This document shows positions 24,880 to 37,435 of a stretch of 64,000 nucleotides of DNA, piece after piece (position 1 is the stretch's first letter; the number at the start of each line of letters is the position of its first letter). Origin of the DNA: Styela clava (taxonomy: Eukaryota; Chordata; Ascidiacea; Stolidobranchia; Styelidae). A model generated the notes under the pieces. The model saw only the letters and a program-made list of their open reading frames with translations, searched no databases and was not told where the DNA came from. The position numbers were made by a program, and so were the translations under genes. The stretch spans positions 16,917,650-16,981,649 of the forward strand of contig NC_135262.1 in the NCBI RefSeq assembly GCF_964204865.1, written 5' to 3'.

Positions 24880-25239
24880 TTGATGATGGAAATAAACGTT
24901 GTTTTAATGAAGAAAAAATAGTGTTTTATTATGCCGTCCACATCGCTTTTGGTGGTACTTGTTCGCTTGGGTCCCAATAATTGTTTTGTCCAGGTTGTTT
25001 TCAGTTTAAATGCAACATCTTTCTTGGTAGATGTTTGTTGTTGGCAAATAATATTTAACGTAAACAACGAACTACAAAGGCATCTAAACAAGGAATGATT
25101 ACACGTATTACAATGTGCTTGAATAGGCAACTGCAAAATGGACGACACGCATGGACAAGTTGATTAGAAAAGGTTTTCTTATGGATTAGAGAGAGAAAGG
25201 AAAACCTAATAAACAGGCGACACCAATTTCTCTTGTCGA
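24880..25239. other. TELO2 3' end and flank
   Basis: AATAAA at 24891-24896 lies 11 bp after the TELO2 stop and is the likely polyadenylation signal. Nothing further recognised. Confidence 0.6.
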
Positions 25240-25244
25240 GAAAC

Positions 25245-25545
25245 AGATAAACGAGAATATCGGTCGGAGACCGAAGACTTATCAATCGAAGGTTAGGGAT
25301 CCCCAAAACAGTGCTCTTACTCCATAGTGACACCGTGTGTCCTATCACTAATTAATCAATAACTCGCTAATTATACGACATAATTCATGGAAAATCAATA
25401 GGCTTCTGATCCGAGCTATGATGAATGCACATGCAAAATTTGGAGCAGATTCAACTTCGCTTTCGTGAGATATCGCGTACATCTAACAGACATACAAATA
25501 TCTATCAACATACTTACCGATCTTAAGATCGATAAGTAAAAATGA
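25245..25545 (-). repeat. Interspersed repeat family B, copy 1
   Basis: About 300 bp running from AATATCGGTCGGAGACCGAA to GATCTTAAGATCGATAAG. Other copies at 45684-45835, 56600-56800, 57208-57515 and 60940-61275. Shared landmarks are TAATTAATTAATAACTCGCT, GAGATATCGCGTGCATCTAA and a GACAGACA microsatellite. A small palindrome (ATCGATCTTAAGATCGAT-like) marks one end. No coding potential; class unassigned. Confidence 0.75.
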
Positions 25546-25803
25546 TATATAAATATTACAATATTTGAAATTTCTATCATTGTGTGAATAAACCTGACTG
25601 CTCGGGTGGGTAGACTGCCCACTTCTATGTGTCTTGGTCGGGTATTTTTCTGACCCTTGTTATCTCAAACGCTCTAAAGCCCGATTTCTTTCTAACGCGA
25701 AGGTTTTTTCTCTTTCTGTTTGACCTTCGAAGCGACGGATGTTACTTTCATTGGGGGTAATCTTTTGCTGGCTTTAGATTCGGATTTACGTTCTTCATAT
25801 ATG

Positions 25804-27074
25804 TATGGTGGCCCATCGTTGTCACGCGTAAAATTGAAAATAAAAATAAAAAATAAAATAAAAAACCGATAATAAAATTTTTTTTGTAAAAAAACATAAA
25901 AATAATTAAAAAAAAAATGAAAAAAAAAAATTAAAATTAAAAAAAAAATAAATAAATAAAAACGAAAAAATAAAAAAAAAAAAATTAAAAAAAAAAAATT
26001 AAATAAAAAGGTTGACAACGATGGTCCGCCTCGTGGCCCATCGTTGTCACGCGTTTTTATTTTTAGAAAATTTGCTTCTGCTTGGGACCAACGTTGTCAG
26101 GCATAATCCTACGCGCACAAATGTGTTCCCTGGGTTTCAAACTCACTACTGATTTTCTTGAGCAATATTCAATATGAAAATGTTCTATAAATTCTCCATG
26201 CTACAAGTTCAACAAGAAGTAATATATTTATAATAATGACAAGAGAATATAGAATTGAATACGAAAATTTGTTTTTACGTGTATAAGGTAATTTAATTGG
26301 AGAATGCTGCTTAACTACTCAGTTGTCTGGACACTCGCGATGCCGGTACCGTACCGTCTTACCAAATACCGGTAGTCGGTTATAGTCGCTTTGCGTCTGA
26401 CCGTACCGGTAGCCATACAATCACTCATCATCTCCCATTCTTTCACGAGTGATTGCATGGGTACCGGTACGGTCAGACGATACCGTACCGGCATCGCACG
26501 AGTGTCTGAGCAGTTAAGCAGCATTTTCCAATTAAATTACCTTCTACACGTAAAAACAAATTTTCGTATCCAATTCTATATTCTCTTATCCTTATTATAA
26601 ATATATTGCTTGTGGTTGAACTTGTAGCATGGAGAATTTGTAGAACATTTTCATGTTGAATTTATTGGATATTGGTCATGAAAATCAGTAGTGAGTTAGA
26701 AACACATTTGTGCGTGTAGGATTAAGTCTGACAACGTTGGTCCCAAGCAGCATCAAATTTTCTAAAAATAAAAACGCGTGACAACGATGGGCCACGAGGC
26801 GGACCATCGTTGTCAACCTTTTTATTTTCTTTTTATCCAATTTTTTTTTCAAATTTTTTTTTTTTTTTTCAATTTTTTTTTTTAATCTTAATTTTTTTTT
26901 TAATTTTTTTGTTTGTTTTATTTTTCAATTTTTTTTTTAATTTAAATTTTTTTTTATTTTTATTTTTTCAATTATTTTCATGTTTTTTCACAACTATTTT
27001 TTTATTTTCGCTTTTTCATTTTATTTTTTCATTTTTTTTTAAAATTTTACACGTGACAACGATGGGCCACCATA
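25804..27074. mobile_element. 1.27-kb near-perfect hairpin element with 6-bp duplication, copy 2
   Basis: The two halves are inverted copies over their full length: TATGGTGGCCCATCGTTGTC at the left mirrors the right end, ACGATGGTCCGCCTCGTGGC (left inner) mirrors GCCACGAGGCGGACCATCGT (right inner), and the centre near 26430 has mirrored GTACCGGTACGGTCAGAC segments. The flanks are TATATG on both sides (25798-25803, 27075-27080). Long A-rich (left) and T-rich (right) tracts give spurious Phe- or Lys-rich open frames. No transposase is encoded. Confidence 0.88.
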
Positions 27075-27415
27075 TATATGTATATCATCGTGTTTGCTAA
27101 TTTTCTCCTTCAAGCATTTCATATGTAGATGTACAGACGAGGTTGCATAGCAGGATTGTTATGTTGCACTTCTGATTTTTTGTTGTCACTTGAGTGCTGT
27201 GGTAAATTCGCAAATTGACCTCGCCGGGTCCGAATGCTGGCCTAGTTCGTATAGTCGCGATCGTTCCATCTAATGGACGCATGCCCGAACCAAGTATTAA
27301 AATTCCCTCAATACGAGTTATCCGTCGTTAGAAATGAAAGCAACGTTTAAATATCGTGAAACATGCACGTCGTTGGTTCATTTTTTAAAGGGCGAGTTTC
27401 TTATATATCAAATGT

Positions 27416-27585
27416 GGTGACCGTATATTTGCACCGGTATATCCGCGGTTTCAATCTATATGCGGGTGCTAAAATCCATGGGTTAGGGTTAGTATGGGTT
27501 CAAATATCCGTAAAACAAAAATTTCCATAGGTGCAATAGGTAAATTACGGGTGCAAATGTACGTGGGTGCAACTGTAATAGAACC
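27416..27585. mobile_element. MITE with 9-bp duplication, copy A
   Basis: Begins GGTGACCGTATATTTGCACC and ends CAACTGTAATAGAACC, flanked by ATCAAATGT on both sides (27407-27415, 27586-27594). Body shared with 52801-53002: ATCTATATGCGGGTGCTAAA, GGGTTAGGGTTAGTATGGGT. A 9-bp duplication suggests a Mutator-like transposase. Confidence 0.82.
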
Positions 27586-27936
27586 ATCAAATGTGAATCA
27601 ACTCTAGGCATTCTATCCAGTCAGGTATCCAATGTTTCGCTGACTGGAAGACCGTTGGTTTAGGCTTTCGCGACCCCACGACAACAACGAAAACAATTTT
27701 TTGGACACTAACTTGTGTTAAAAGAATATCGATCCAATTTATAGTACTTGAATCCCAACTAGTACTGAGACTCGTGATCACCGCGACCCAAGATTCGTTT
27801 TTTACGAGAAAATGCAAGCACATCGGCTCACTGAAGTTCGTGAGGGTCACGAAAAAAATGGGCCGTGACAAAAATAAAGTTCAAAAGAACACTGGTATAG
27901 GCAGGCTACTAGTACCCGCGACAATATCCTCTATGT

Positions 27937-28330
27937 CAGCAGATCCCAACCTTTTTTTCGTGCGACTCAAATTTTGTACAAAATAAATTTAGTGAAATCT
28001 CGCGACCCAGAAATATGCTTATTGCCTCTCTGGCCGCAAAATTGAATTAATAATGTAAGACTATTTTTCGCCTCACTATTGATCTCCAGATTATATATTA
28101 TTTGCTCGCATTAGCGATTTTTTGAATTAGTGGTGTTAGTATGCATGTTTTTACACTGTGACGCTTCCCACGTATACAATCACTTTGAGCAACATTTCAG
28201 TACGAAATAAACAATAAAATGTATTATAAAATGAAGAAATAACGAAAGTTTTTGTTTAAAAGACAAGCGACCCAGAAGAATTTTCAGGCGACCAAGCTTT
28301 CGGTCGTAACCCATAGGTTGAAAAACACTG
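27937..28330. mobile_element. hAT-like MITE, GCGACCC family copy 1
   Basis: Left CAGCAGATCCCAACCTTTTT and right AGGTTGAAAAACACTG are imperfect inverted repeats; the interior carries AAATCTCGCGACCCAGAAAT and CAAGCGACCCAGAAG, also seen at 51614-52031. The flanking 8-mers (CTCTATGT, CTCCATCT) match at 6 of 8, so this is an old insertion. Confidence 0.65.
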
Positions 28331-31300
28331 CTCCATCTGATCTACAAATATAGACAAATTTGGCAACGTGCTTATGACAGGTTGATGTATTGTGACTAGA
28401 ATGTTGTCGTTTGCGAAATTTGGAAATTGTAGCGGCGAGTAGCGTTCTTTCATTACGGGATGCATTTGCCTATATTTCATGTTTTTTCAATGGTTCATCA
28501 ATCACTATCGACTCGTCTACAGTTGCTAAGGTTATTTATCACTTTGTGATTTGACAAATGTTTCCGGAAAGAACGAAAGTCATCCAATAAACCATCATTC
28601 CAAACTAATGCGTTTATAAGCAGCAATTAAAAATTATGGAATGGTGCAAAAGTAAAATTATTGATTTTCGATCAATCGATACAACAGCAATTGGCATATC
28701 CTTAATATGTTTCTCACAAAGAAGTTTCTCTAATTTTTTTTTTTCTTCTAAAATCAGTTTTACTTGCTTCTCCTCCTTCATCAACGAAGGTAGTTTTTTT
28801 AAATCATAAGAATATTTTTACAAAAAAATACGTGATTCATTTCAAATATTGTTCAAACTAATTAGATCTAACTTGCTAAACAATTCGCAAGCACACTTTT
28901 TGTGAGTTTTCATCGCAAAAAATGTAAACATTAAAATAAACGTATGCCCCTTCTTCTGTGTACGGCGCATGATATTAGTATAGGAGCTGGTCGATTCGAA
29001 ACAATAAAGCTGGGGAAACCTCATGGGTAGCCTCACGATGCGATAAAGGACAAGAGATCAATTCTCAAATATATGGACACTGCTATATGTCATCTTCTAT
29101 CGGTACCGTAGTCTAACCCATTGAGCGCCCCAAACTTTTTGAAATAAATAAAATAGATAGCCTTCTATCGACAAATACAATCTTTAACCACTGAAAATTT
29201 CAAGCAATTGGTCCAGTAACAATTAATAAAAGAGAAAGGGGAGTTTTCATAATAACAAAAAAAAGAATTCTAACAACAACATGATACCAAGGGTCGATTT
29301 GTTCAATGGCTTAGGTTCAGCGCCGGATTAACCATTAAACAATATAAGCACGTGCTTGGGCACCAAGCAAAGAGGGGCATCACCGAAATTTTAGAGCAGA
29401 ATTTCATACAGTTTATCGGTGTTTATTAAAATATTATGAGTTCACCAGACGAATCAAACTTTAAAATGTTCGCTTATTTTTCGTCTTCAAGTATCATATT
29501 TACTTTCTTTATTAAAAATAAACACTGAAACTTATTTATTGGACACGAAATGAGCCTATGAGTCGTTTTCTCAAATTGTTGTTGTTTTTTCTTTCTAGTA
29601 TTCTCCTTGTTGCTTCATTTTTGTTTTAAAAAAAATTCTTTTCTTTTCAACAATTGGACCAATGAACTATTTACACTATGTGGCGGTTCCACGGTCGCAT
29701 TTCAGCGATCTAGTGGTCAGCGAAGTCGGGAGTTTTTTGATAAGGTAGACCAGGGTGGTCCAAACCCTGTCATGCTGATACATTCCGTGCGACTCACAGA
29801 ACAATTTTAGCGTATATTTGTATCTAATGGAGAAACGTTTTTGAGTTTTTTTTAGCTCTTCCAACTGGGGTTAAGATTCTGAGACTCAAACCCCTTTTTC
29901 TAACGCGTTGTGCCTTTATTTTAGTGAAAACACTCCTCTGTTTTCAAGCGTCGGCCATGTGACAGTAGTAACGAAACGCAGAGCCGACTTAACGCCGCGC
30001 CATCCATTTTTTCAGCTAGATCCCGAAATACCAACTTAGACGGACTTGGTTGGTATTTGACGATGGCACTAAGCTTGCTCACGCTGCAAGTTTTTAAATT
30101 ACTCAATATAACAATTCGTAATAAAATGAGTGTCGCAAGAAGGTAACATAAGGAAAACACGGCGGAAACGTATTTCCTTGCCCATCACACAGTGTCTGGT
30201 TTGATTTCAAGTAACTTCTGTCACGAAACGATATAATTTGAAGCCACATTAAACGCGAGATGCGCAAAATACAACGGTAGTTCTCGGGAAACTTTAAAAT
30301 AACTTTATAAGGCTTTATATATCTTCTTTAAAAGTAGGGATTTGTTCAAAAAGATTTGTTTTAAAAGAATTGTTTTAAATCAAGTTTTTTTTGCCTGTTT
30401 TGTTCAAAATGGCTGTACTATTTGATTTTTTTGTATTAAATAGGTTGAAGAAAAATGGATGTAAAAACTTGCCAAGCACTTCATATTTGCAACGAATCCA
30501 TTAAAACGCCACAAATATCGATAGAGGCTCATACACACCTTCTCAAGCTGTAGTTCAGTGGTTGGCGCAGTGAGGTGCAACCGATAAGCCATTACGTGAA
30601 CGGCCCTGCGACGAAACCACCTTGCGAAAATTGAAATGCGATCGAATAAATGAGTTTGTATAACCTTGAAAAACTCTATCACTTCAACCTTTAAAACAAA
30701 GTATGCTAAGCATAACCGGACAGTATTAGCGTAATAATGCCTTCATTTTATGAGAAAAATGTCAAAACATGAAATCGAAATCCATATTATGGCGTCATAA
30801 CAAATTAGTTGTGGCGTCTTTGCAACAGAGAACTCTTACAATTAACATAGGCTAGGCTAGGGCGTGTCGTCGTTTATATCAGTGGATTGCCACCGATTTA
30901 AGCATATTCCTCATTATTGCAACCCACTCGATTTGTCGAAGGCTGCCTTCGATCTAATTGCTTTGGTAGTAGCCAAGTGAGCTAAGTTTCATGATTTTTT
31001 TTACTCAAAACGTCTCTCTGATATCTCGGATAAACATTCCGGTTAAAATCTTATGACTTTGGTAGAGATACAAACGTGGCGATAAATGTACGCAATAAAA
31101 GTAATTCAAAATAAGAATTTGTACTTACATTTTTGAAATTATAATTCCAGCTGCGTGTGCAGCTGCCAGAATGCAACGTTTTGGCGTAGTTTCGCGGCGA
31201 AGCAAGGGGTATTTCAATAAAAACTACAAAAAATACAGAAAAAAATTGATTTAAAACAAGCCCTTGTTTTAAATCACGATGTTTTTTTCAGAATTGATAA

Positions 31301-33265
31301 AAACAAAACCCTATTTAAAAGAACGCCACCCATGCAACATAATAATAGTCTGAATATAACGGTAAACTTTCGTTGTTTGTTAAATTTAAAGTAAGTAAAC
31401 TCGTGATATTTCGATCACCCTTGGGTTTTCTCCGACTTGCAAGACCTCCTCAAAAGTTTTTGCGGTCCTTCAACCTAGCAACCTTGAACCACCCTGACCT
31501 TGAACCTAGCAACCTTGAACCACCCTGAAAAAAAATTTTCACCGTTCCAGTTTTTTCTTTTTTTTAGTTTAGCCTTTCCAACGAGACAAACCATCGTCTG
31601 ATATGATATTCTTTAGCGTCAGTCCACTGTAAAATATTCCTAACGTTAGCGATTGGCTGTGCCTTCCAAATTTTGCCGTGGGATGGTCTGAAAGTATTTG
31701 TTTCCTATGGGGAACAATGGACCGGGGTTCAGTGGGACATGCTCTACAGGGCACAATTCGACAGTGTTTGATACAATAAGTGCTTAGAGACTTAGAGATG
31801 CGTTATATTTTGTGTAATATAATGGTTTCTTTCAACCCATGGCCCAATATGGAATATATTCGAGAATCAATAATATTTCCAGATTTAGATTCGAGGAAGG
31901 AAATAATCAAATTTTTTTGCAAAATGTTTTGTCAAAATATCTGAACTATTTCAGTTGAACATTGATTTTAAAAATATACAATCTTCAAATTCGAAGTCTC
32001 CCCGTACTTTAGACGATTATGCTGATTAATTGCTTATTTTTAAGGGCATACTTCGTTGAATGTTGACAGACTGACCCATTGTGCCCCAGGGTCTGTCCGA
32101 TTGTGCCCCACAAGTGGGGTACAGTGGGACACTTGACAGACGTTTTTCAAAGCATTTTGGTAGTAAGATGTGTGTCGCAAGGGAATTTCTTTGTTGCTGA
32201 ATAAAAACTACATTTACCCCTCTATGCATTAGTCCCGCAAACTTAAGAGAATATGCAGAATTAACGGCTCAAAATATGCAAAAGAAAAAAAGTGTCCCAA
32301 CCTTCCCCACTTTCCCCTACATTTTGGTATTTCGATTCACGTTGAGACTAGAGGCATGGATCTTTAATATCACACTCCTTCAGGATTAGAGCTCAACCGA
32401 TATATCGGCCCGATATTGCGTGTTCGCCGATATATCATATCGGCAGTAAACGGCCGATATATATATATCGGCTATATATATATGACAGTTAAAAATCTAA
32501 AAATGTTCGTGAAAGTTGTTTCACTTACTGTTGGTTGTGATTATTTTTAATGGATAATACACTTATGTGGTTTATTGTTTTTATAATTAAATTACACATG
32601 AGGGTGCACCAAAGTCTTCAGTGCTTAGGGCACCAAAGGGTCTTAATCCATCCCTGCTTCGAGTCAAGCCTAAGATCGTTATGTAGCGAATTAAAAGTAA
32701 ATATTGAACACAAAATGGATATACAAATCGTTTTGTTCTTTTGGCTTTGTTGTTAGAATTCTTGTTATTTTTGTTGTGAAAAAATCGTTTTTTTTTACTT
32801 GACCAATTTCTCCGAAATTTTCAGTAGTCGTATTTTTCGCTAGAAGGCTATTACTTTTATTTAGTTTAAAAATTTGAACTATGAGATTCCATTTTTGTGT
32901 GCGATGACGTCATTAAAATTTATAACATTGCGCAACTTGTGGTGGTCTCTCTTTCGCCAGGACTGTCCGAGTAGGCCTACCTGTAGTTTACCGTACTGTT
33001 CCACAGTTTCAGCTTCGTTCAGTATACCGTACGCTTTTCGGGTATTTTATGGTGAAATATTTCGTTTTGGCCTTCATGTCCATATATTTGAGCATTGCTT
33101 TCTTGTTGAAATCGAGAAGGGTTTATTATTACATATATATATACTATACATTTTCCTGACAGATTTTCGTGAATTCGGTACGTAGAGAGCGAGAGTTTTT
33201 CTAGCCATGCACGAGAGTGGTGTTCTTCGGCTAATACCAATTATAACTGAAGATAAGTTCTAGTG
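28331..33265. other. Repeat-rich gene desert
   Basis: No credible coding exon. Visible items: a CAGCGCCGGATTAACC terminus near 29320 and a related inverted end near 32640 (unpaired hAT-like fragments); a tandem duplication of an ACCTTGAACC...CACCCTG unit at 31471-31528; a palindromic cluster of CCGATATATCGGC motifs at 32398-32480; GTGCCCCA/GTGGGAC motifs at 31720-32130. All short open frames here lack domain features. Confidence 0.45.
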
Positions 33266-34707
33266 CAGGGGTCACCAAACTACGTCCCGCGGGCCGGATC
33301 CGGCCCGCGACGTCATTTTATCCGGCCCGCGGCGTCATTTTATCCGGTCCGCAATAACACACAAAAATGGCTAAATTTTTTTCCAAGGAAGATTTTCACG
33401 AGCATCGTCGTCTTTGTTTATATCGTAACATTGCCCAATCGCAAGATGCAAAAAAGTGACGTAATAATAGGCCTTTCCGCATCCGCTCAGACACTTTTGT
33501 CACCCTGACAGATTTTCAGTCATGGTTGTAAACAAAACTTCGTTTTTGCGACTTTGAATGCTACCAGTACGTAACGTTTTCTGCGATACACTTGTACACT
33601 CGTGGCGCGTGCTTTCGACGAAACTGTATGTCTTTTTTGTGCTAAAATAAACGTCGAATGTGCATTTTGTGCTAACAGTACTGTAATCCCTCGCGTACTG
33701 CTCCCAATTTCAAAAGCCACACTAACTTTTGTACTGCTTTAATGCGGATATTCATGTAGGTATATGTTACAAAAAATTGAAGTTTATCCGATTTAAATAA
33801 AAACTATTCCAGTGGAAAGATCTGAGTAAAAATAGAAAACAATACCAAGTTTATAATAAACGGTCAAGAAATAACGAAGATATCGGAATTTTAGTACCGC
33901 CCGACAGGCCAATTTTTTCCATAATGATTGTATTACTTTTTTGATAAGAACTGAACTAAATATGGAAAAATAACACATATCAATCACTAGTCTTTCGATG
34001 TGCGTCACATCTATGGTAAATTGAGACTATTTCAGGATTTTATTCTGACAACGGTCATTGACACCGCCGAAAGATCGTCGCAAATAAACGCTGCAGTTGT
34101 GCATGATAGTTTGACAGTGGTTCATTGTGGGTAATAATTAACGGTGTTCTGATTGTACGAACTTCATAAAAATTGTATTAAGTTAGGAAAGAAATACACA
34201 CGTCCACATAAATTTTATTGGTGTCCATAGACAATATCATTAATTTGAACTACGTATAACTGGAGCGTAATTTTTAAAAGCGTCGAATGTTGGCAAATTT
34301 ATGCGCAAATGAAAAAAATCAAATACCAGATAATAGTTGTTTATTTTATCTAAATTATGTCAAGATTTCATAGAATTCCAAGCTACAGCAGTTAGTCGTT
34401 TTTATGAGCGGTATTTAAACACGGCGTAACGGTACCCAGCAGACGCGATGCCCACATTTTTGGCCGCGGATTTTGTAACATTTCTAATTCATGACAGCAA
34501 CGTTTTGATAACAGCTAAACTCAGGATAGTTGTCTAGATATAGGAATCTTGTTAATTTTTTTCATAGGATGTTCTCGATCTATATTCTGCGATATTCCCA
34601 ACATTTGTGAATTTATTGTATTGCATTGACAAAAATATTCATCCGGCCCGTTTCAACACAATTTGAGTCATACCCGGCCCGAGTTCAAAAAAGTTTGGTG
34701 ACCCCTG
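33266..34707. mobile_element. hAT-type nonautonomous element, 1.44 kb
   Basis: Ends CAGGGGTCACCAAACT and AGTTTGGTGACCCCTG are perfect inverted repeats, flanked by an exact TTCTAGTG duplication (33258-33265, 34708-34715). CCGGCCCGCG motifs repeat near both ends. A fragment of foldback family A (about 33428-33545, with CGCATCCGCTCAGACACTTT) is nested inside. No intact transposase. Confidence 0.92.
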
Positions 34708-35911
34708 TTCTAGTGGACCAAAATGCAATTTCCACATTTTAACCGTACGTCAATAAAAATTTGACCTACCAACATTTTATATTATTTAGCGATTTTTGTA
34801 TGCATGGTATTCATCTATGAACAAGTAAAATGTAAATAATATGCAAAAAATCGTGACAAAAATATTTGCTTCTTCCAATCTAATTTTCCTTTGATATTTA
34901 AGCCCTCCTGACATACGAACGAACGTCTTTCAGTTCATATTCCGTTTTCCAAAAGGGTTCGAACAGAACACCAACAGTCTTTGATCTTCTGTCAGATTTT
35001 TATATCGCCGTAATCTGGACTTCTGGCAAATCGTGGATGTACGCCGAGATCCCATTTTTCCTCAGAATAGTTTTTCGATATCATTCAAGCATCTGTTAAT
35101 TCTGAAAGCTATTTTATTATGACTTAATCCAGCAAAACGACATATTTTGCATGTATCAATTTTCCACATTTTGGGGCGCGCCTTTCACGCGTTTTCATTC
35201 AGGCAAAATATGAGAATCTAAAATTTATTAGAATTATATATAAACATTTTGTCGAAACAAGGCGTAGAGATTGAATGGTCAATTCATTTTCCAAATTGAA
35301 CAATTAATTTTGATCATAATCTGCTTGCAATGATGCAAACGTCTTTGACAGAATCTTCAATATTTCATCAAAATTGTAGTATAGGTACTCTTCATTAGGT
35401 CAAAAGTTTGTGATTTGTCACGATCAGCAAGAATTCTAAAGCAGTGGTTCCAGTACAATCAAAAACCGACAGCAAAATAAACAGAAATATATTGTTGTTT
35501 TGATAAAAATATATTTTTATCGAAGGTTCAAGAAACCTCAACGTATGCGGTTATTCGCAATTGCATAAAATCCAATCAGTAATATATAAACTCACATCAT
35601 GCTTGACCCAGGATTCGAACACTATGACATTTTGTATCAGACTGCGAAGTAGATCAGGCTGCATTGGCGCACTGCGTGGGCTAGCCTAACCTATACAGCT
35701 TTCTTTTTTGTTGGTATATATTAGGTTAGTTGCACTACCTTTACCGGTACTTTATTGTTTATTCCGTGCTTGGGTTTAGTCACTTGTGCTTAAGATTAAG
35801 CAATAATTTTGCTCCTTCCGTTTTGTTCTGTATTTATCCTATTCTCACGAAAAAGCGAAAACAACTTGTGCCTTTGGATGCATCGTGAATTTATACCATA
35901 ATACTGTACAG
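34708..35911. other. No gene seen; possible tRNA-like SINE head at 35600-35690
   Basis: On the minus strand, 35690-35600 contains TAGCCCACGCAGTGCGCC, then TGTTCGAATCCTGGG, which look like A and B boxes of a tRNA-type promoter. It does not fold convincingly as a tRNA and may be the head of another SINE. The rest is unannotated AT-rich sequence. Confidence 0.4.
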
Positions 35912-36376
35912 CAGGGGTCGGCAACCTTTTGTCGCTCGCGGGCCAAAATTAAGGTCTTTGGCGGGCCGCACAAATTTTTAGAAAGTTGAAATCCGAACGG
36001 ATGATACTTGTTATAATAAAAATCAAGCAGTGATACATCTCTCGAATACAATATAGATTTATTTCCCTATTGCCTTGCATCTCAAAAAATGCAATTTGAA
36101 TATTTTCGGCGTCATTGAACCCTTTGCACTTATCTTCTTTAAGTAGCATTACCTTTTCTGCGTTTTGTTGCCATTTGTCTAATTATAATTAAATTATAGG
36201 CTCATTAAACAAGTAATTGTAAGTTATATACTTGTTAGATTATAATATAATTTAGACTACACGTTCCTCACAATAAATTCTGTTAAGTAAAGAATATAAT
36301 CGTCAAAACAGCTGTTTTGTGACTATAATTCAGTGAAGCGTCGCGGGCCCCGCGGGCCGTAGGTTGCCGACCCCTG
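35912..36376. mobile_element. hAT-type MITE, 465 bp
   Basis: Ends CAGGGGTCGGCAACCT and AGGTTGCCGACCCCTG are perfect inverted repeats; the exact 8-bp duplication CTGTACAG is at 35904-35911 and 36377-36384. Subterminal GCGGGCC motifs on both sides. Noncoding. Confidence 0.93.
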
Positions 36377-37096
36377 CTGTACAGTATAGGTATTTTGGTT
36401 GCAAAATTGGTCAATGCGACTCATTAACATTTTGTCAGGGATTTTGTCTTTCCAGATATGGTAACCATAGTATATATACGATTCAAGACTGCAAGGCAAT
36501 TGGTTCATTTAATTGAATGTAAATGACTTTAACAGAAGGTTGTTCGGAATGAACATCATTATTAGCTATATCATGAAGACAAGGACTAAGATTGTACTTT
36601 AATTTGTAACCAATCTATTCATATGTCAGTACATTCAATATGTGCTAATGTACTATAGGTGGAATAAACGTATGTATGTGCGAATGTCTGTAGGTGCTGA
36701 ACGCTGTGTTGTGTTGAGTGTACATTGGATGGAATTCGACTCGTAATAATGTTACAATTTGTTACCGAACTTGGCTGTAAATTTCGGATAATACGGACCC
36801 TTCCTACAGTATGGCTGACGAATCAAATATTGAGTAATGATCAAACATTGAAAGAATAATGAATAATATCGGAATATTCCACAAAGAATGCATGGCTATT
36901 GCATTGCATTGACGTATTATATCTCGATACTCGATATATGCTCGCCGTCCATTCTGTTAATCTACTTACAATCAACATTTTACATAATAATATGTATGGC
37001 TGGGAATTTTTGAATATCTGATGATTCCGGTATCGAATTGAACACTTACTTATATATATATAAGTGATATATAATCGTATACGATTTTTTACAGTA
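36377..37096. other. No gene seen
   Basis: AT-rich sequence without recognised repeats, apart from a TATA microsatellite at about 37050-37075 just before the orphan open frame. Confidence 0.4.
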
Positions 37097-37435
37097 ATGG
37101 GTCCTCCAGACAGTCAAATTACTGAAACACGTGATCCATCACTCAGACAGTTTTGCATTGAATTTATTGTGCTCACACACAATAAAAAATTCTACTATTC
37201 GATTCGAAATGTCCAACCCTATAATATGTCGATTTCTCACATTAACCCAAATAAAATTGGAGCGTTAAGCGGACACAAAAATTACAAAATATTTCACTGG
37301 CTGGCACAGCGATCGGAAACGACTGCTCTAAAAAAATTACGTATACCTGGTATATTACCGGCTCTTGTTAGCGAGCAACTTATAAACAGCGTTTCAGATA
37401 AGACTGTTAAGAGCTCAAAATGGAATCGGGCTTGA
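37097..37435 (+). CDS. Orphan open frame, possible exon, function unknown
   Basis: 113 codons from ATG at 37097 (MGPPDSQITETRDPSLRQFC...) to a stop at 37435. A pyrimidine-rich acceptor (GATTTTTTACAG) ends 2 bp before the ATG, so this could equally be a terminal exon. The composition looks protein-like: charged N-terminus, aromatic middle, C-terminus with LRIPGILPALVSEQ and a basic KTVKSSKWNRA tail. No signal peptide, membrane segment or domain that I recognise, and no upstream exon identified. It lies between two hAT elements, so an element-derived frame is an alternative. Confidence 0.35.
   Translation: MGPPDSQITETRDPSLRQFCIEFIVLTHNKKFYYSIRNVQPYNMSISHINPNKIGALSGHKNYKIFHWLAQRSETTALKKLRIPGILPALVSEQLINSVSDKTVKSSKWNRA

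Noticed and set aside
25692-26018. Phe-rich, membrane-like open frames here and at 26810-27100
   Set aside because: Translations of poly-A/poly-T tracts in the arms of the hairpin element.
27481-27500. Telomere-like GGGTTAGGGTTAG here and at 52886-52900
   Set aside because: Only one or two units within the MITE body, not an interstitial telomere array.
31471-31528. Short tandem duplication (ACCTTGAACC unit)
   Set aside because: Only two copies, no coding or element context; simple local duplication.
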